Source of the DNA: Methanomassiliicoccales archaeon PtaU1.Bin030
Lineage (GTDB): Archaea; Thermoplasmatota; Thermoplasmata; Methanomassiliicoccales; Methanomassiliicoccaceae
Assembly: GCA_002067635.1 (NCBI GenBank)
Contig: MVRB01000053.1
Location: 1 to 6,079, forward strand
DNA length: 6,079 nt
Direction of reading: 5' to 3'
Both the position numbers and the translations under genes were made by a program. The notes under the pieces are model-generated. The model saw only the letters and a program-made list of their open reading frames with translations. It made no database searches and was not told the DNA's origin. Positions 5,742-6,079 of this stretch are shown piece after piece (position 1 is the stretch's first letter; each line of letters opens with the position of its first letter).

Positions 5742-6079
5742 ATGACCTGTCTGGCTTTCATCAGCACGAAAATCATCTAATTCATTATCGGTCTACTGCT
5801 GGTTATAGAGACAGTAGTGGAGCTGAACCTCAGTGTGGTATGCGCGATGGCCGTGATCCTTCTTAACTCCAAAATGTTCTAACACATCGGCAGGGGCGCG
5901 AGGGACCGGAAAGAGCGGTTGGCCCGTGTAGGCAATGAGGCTATGTCCTTCTCATGGTATGTAACACTGGTCGTCATCCTCATGTCGCTGGCATTGACCG
6001 GCGTATTGGACATCGGCCTAACGACGGGCCAGATCCTGGGGATTGGGCTTATGGCAATGATCTCCACGATGATCGGGCA
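5742..6079 (+). pseudogene. Interrupted four-helix membrane protein gene, DUF2178-like, partial at the right edge
   Basis: One reading frame continues through the whole stretch but is broken by TAA at 5778-5780 and TAA at 5880-5882, giving 12, 33 and at least 65 codons. Ignoring the stops, it encodes a coherent small membrane protein: a first helix spanning the first stop (LAFISTKII-stop-FIIGLLLVI), a second helix (LNLSVVCAMAVILL), a basic loop (GRGARDRKERLARVGNEA), a third helix (WYVTLVVILMSLALTGVL) and a fourth (GQILGIGLMAMISTMI). This order, with an 'R-ER---V---A' loop between two helix pairs, resembles the small archaeal DUF2178 proteins, from memory and without a search. The frame never shifts, so decay would be recent or confined to point changes, or one or both stops could be sequence errors. 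A TATA box and AAGGAGA lie upstream. An alternative is that only the third segment is expressed, from ATG 5943 or an upstream TTG. Confidence 0.5.

Noticed and set aside
5879..6067. Minus-strand open frame at the right edge
   Set aside because: It is opposite the third segment of the membrane-protein frame, whose helix pattern is far more convincing.

Overview
The window is archaeal and most likely comes from a Thermoplasmata-related methanogen such as a member of the Methanomassiliicoccales. That placement is an inference. It rests on an archaeal secY / DUF106 / cytidylate kinase / Cbf5 cluster, archaeal TATA-box promoters with GGTGA-type ribosome binding sites, an HTH_10-type regulator, and a methylcobamide:coenzyme M methyltransferase homologue (MtaA/MtbA family). 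None of the seven visible gene ends uses TAG (five TGA, two TAA), which fits a pyrrolysine-using archaeon but is a very small sample.

Left part (1-2241, all + strand): a tightly packed housekeeping operon, the tail of the ribosomal-protein/Sec cluster. It holds the last 28 residues of SecY, a DUF106 membrane protein of the Oxa1/YidC/EMC3 superfamily, archaeal cytidylate kinase (ATGA overlap with the previous stop) and the tRNA/rRNA pseudouridine synthase Cbf5 (overlapping cmk by 8 bases). Protein translocation and insertion, CMP phosphorylation and RNA modification are co-transcribed here, as in many archaea, but the adk, L34e and L14e genes that often lie among them are absent.

Middle part (2242-4921, + strand): a 197-base non-coding leader with a TATA-like box and a hairpin, then a 12-helix MFS transporter, then a 60-base promoter-bearing gap and the MtaA/MtbA-family methyltransferase with its full His-x-Cys...Cys zinc site. 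A GC-rich hairpin followed by nine T residues ends this gene.

Right part (4920-6079): a convergent minus-strand gene for a cysteine-rich HTH_10 (Bat-like) regulator, whose stop codon lies at the end of the terminator's T-run. It is followed by an AT-rich divergent promoter region containing an 11-bp perfect inverted repeat around a TATA box. Beyond it, on the + strand, is an apparently decayed four-helix membrane protein gene (DUF2178-like) with two in-frame TAA codons, running off the end of the window. No clearly new multi-gene system is visible. The points most worth checking are the interrupted membrane-protein gene, the symmetric operator-like repeat beside the regulator, and the unclear start and promoter geometry of the methyltransferase gene.
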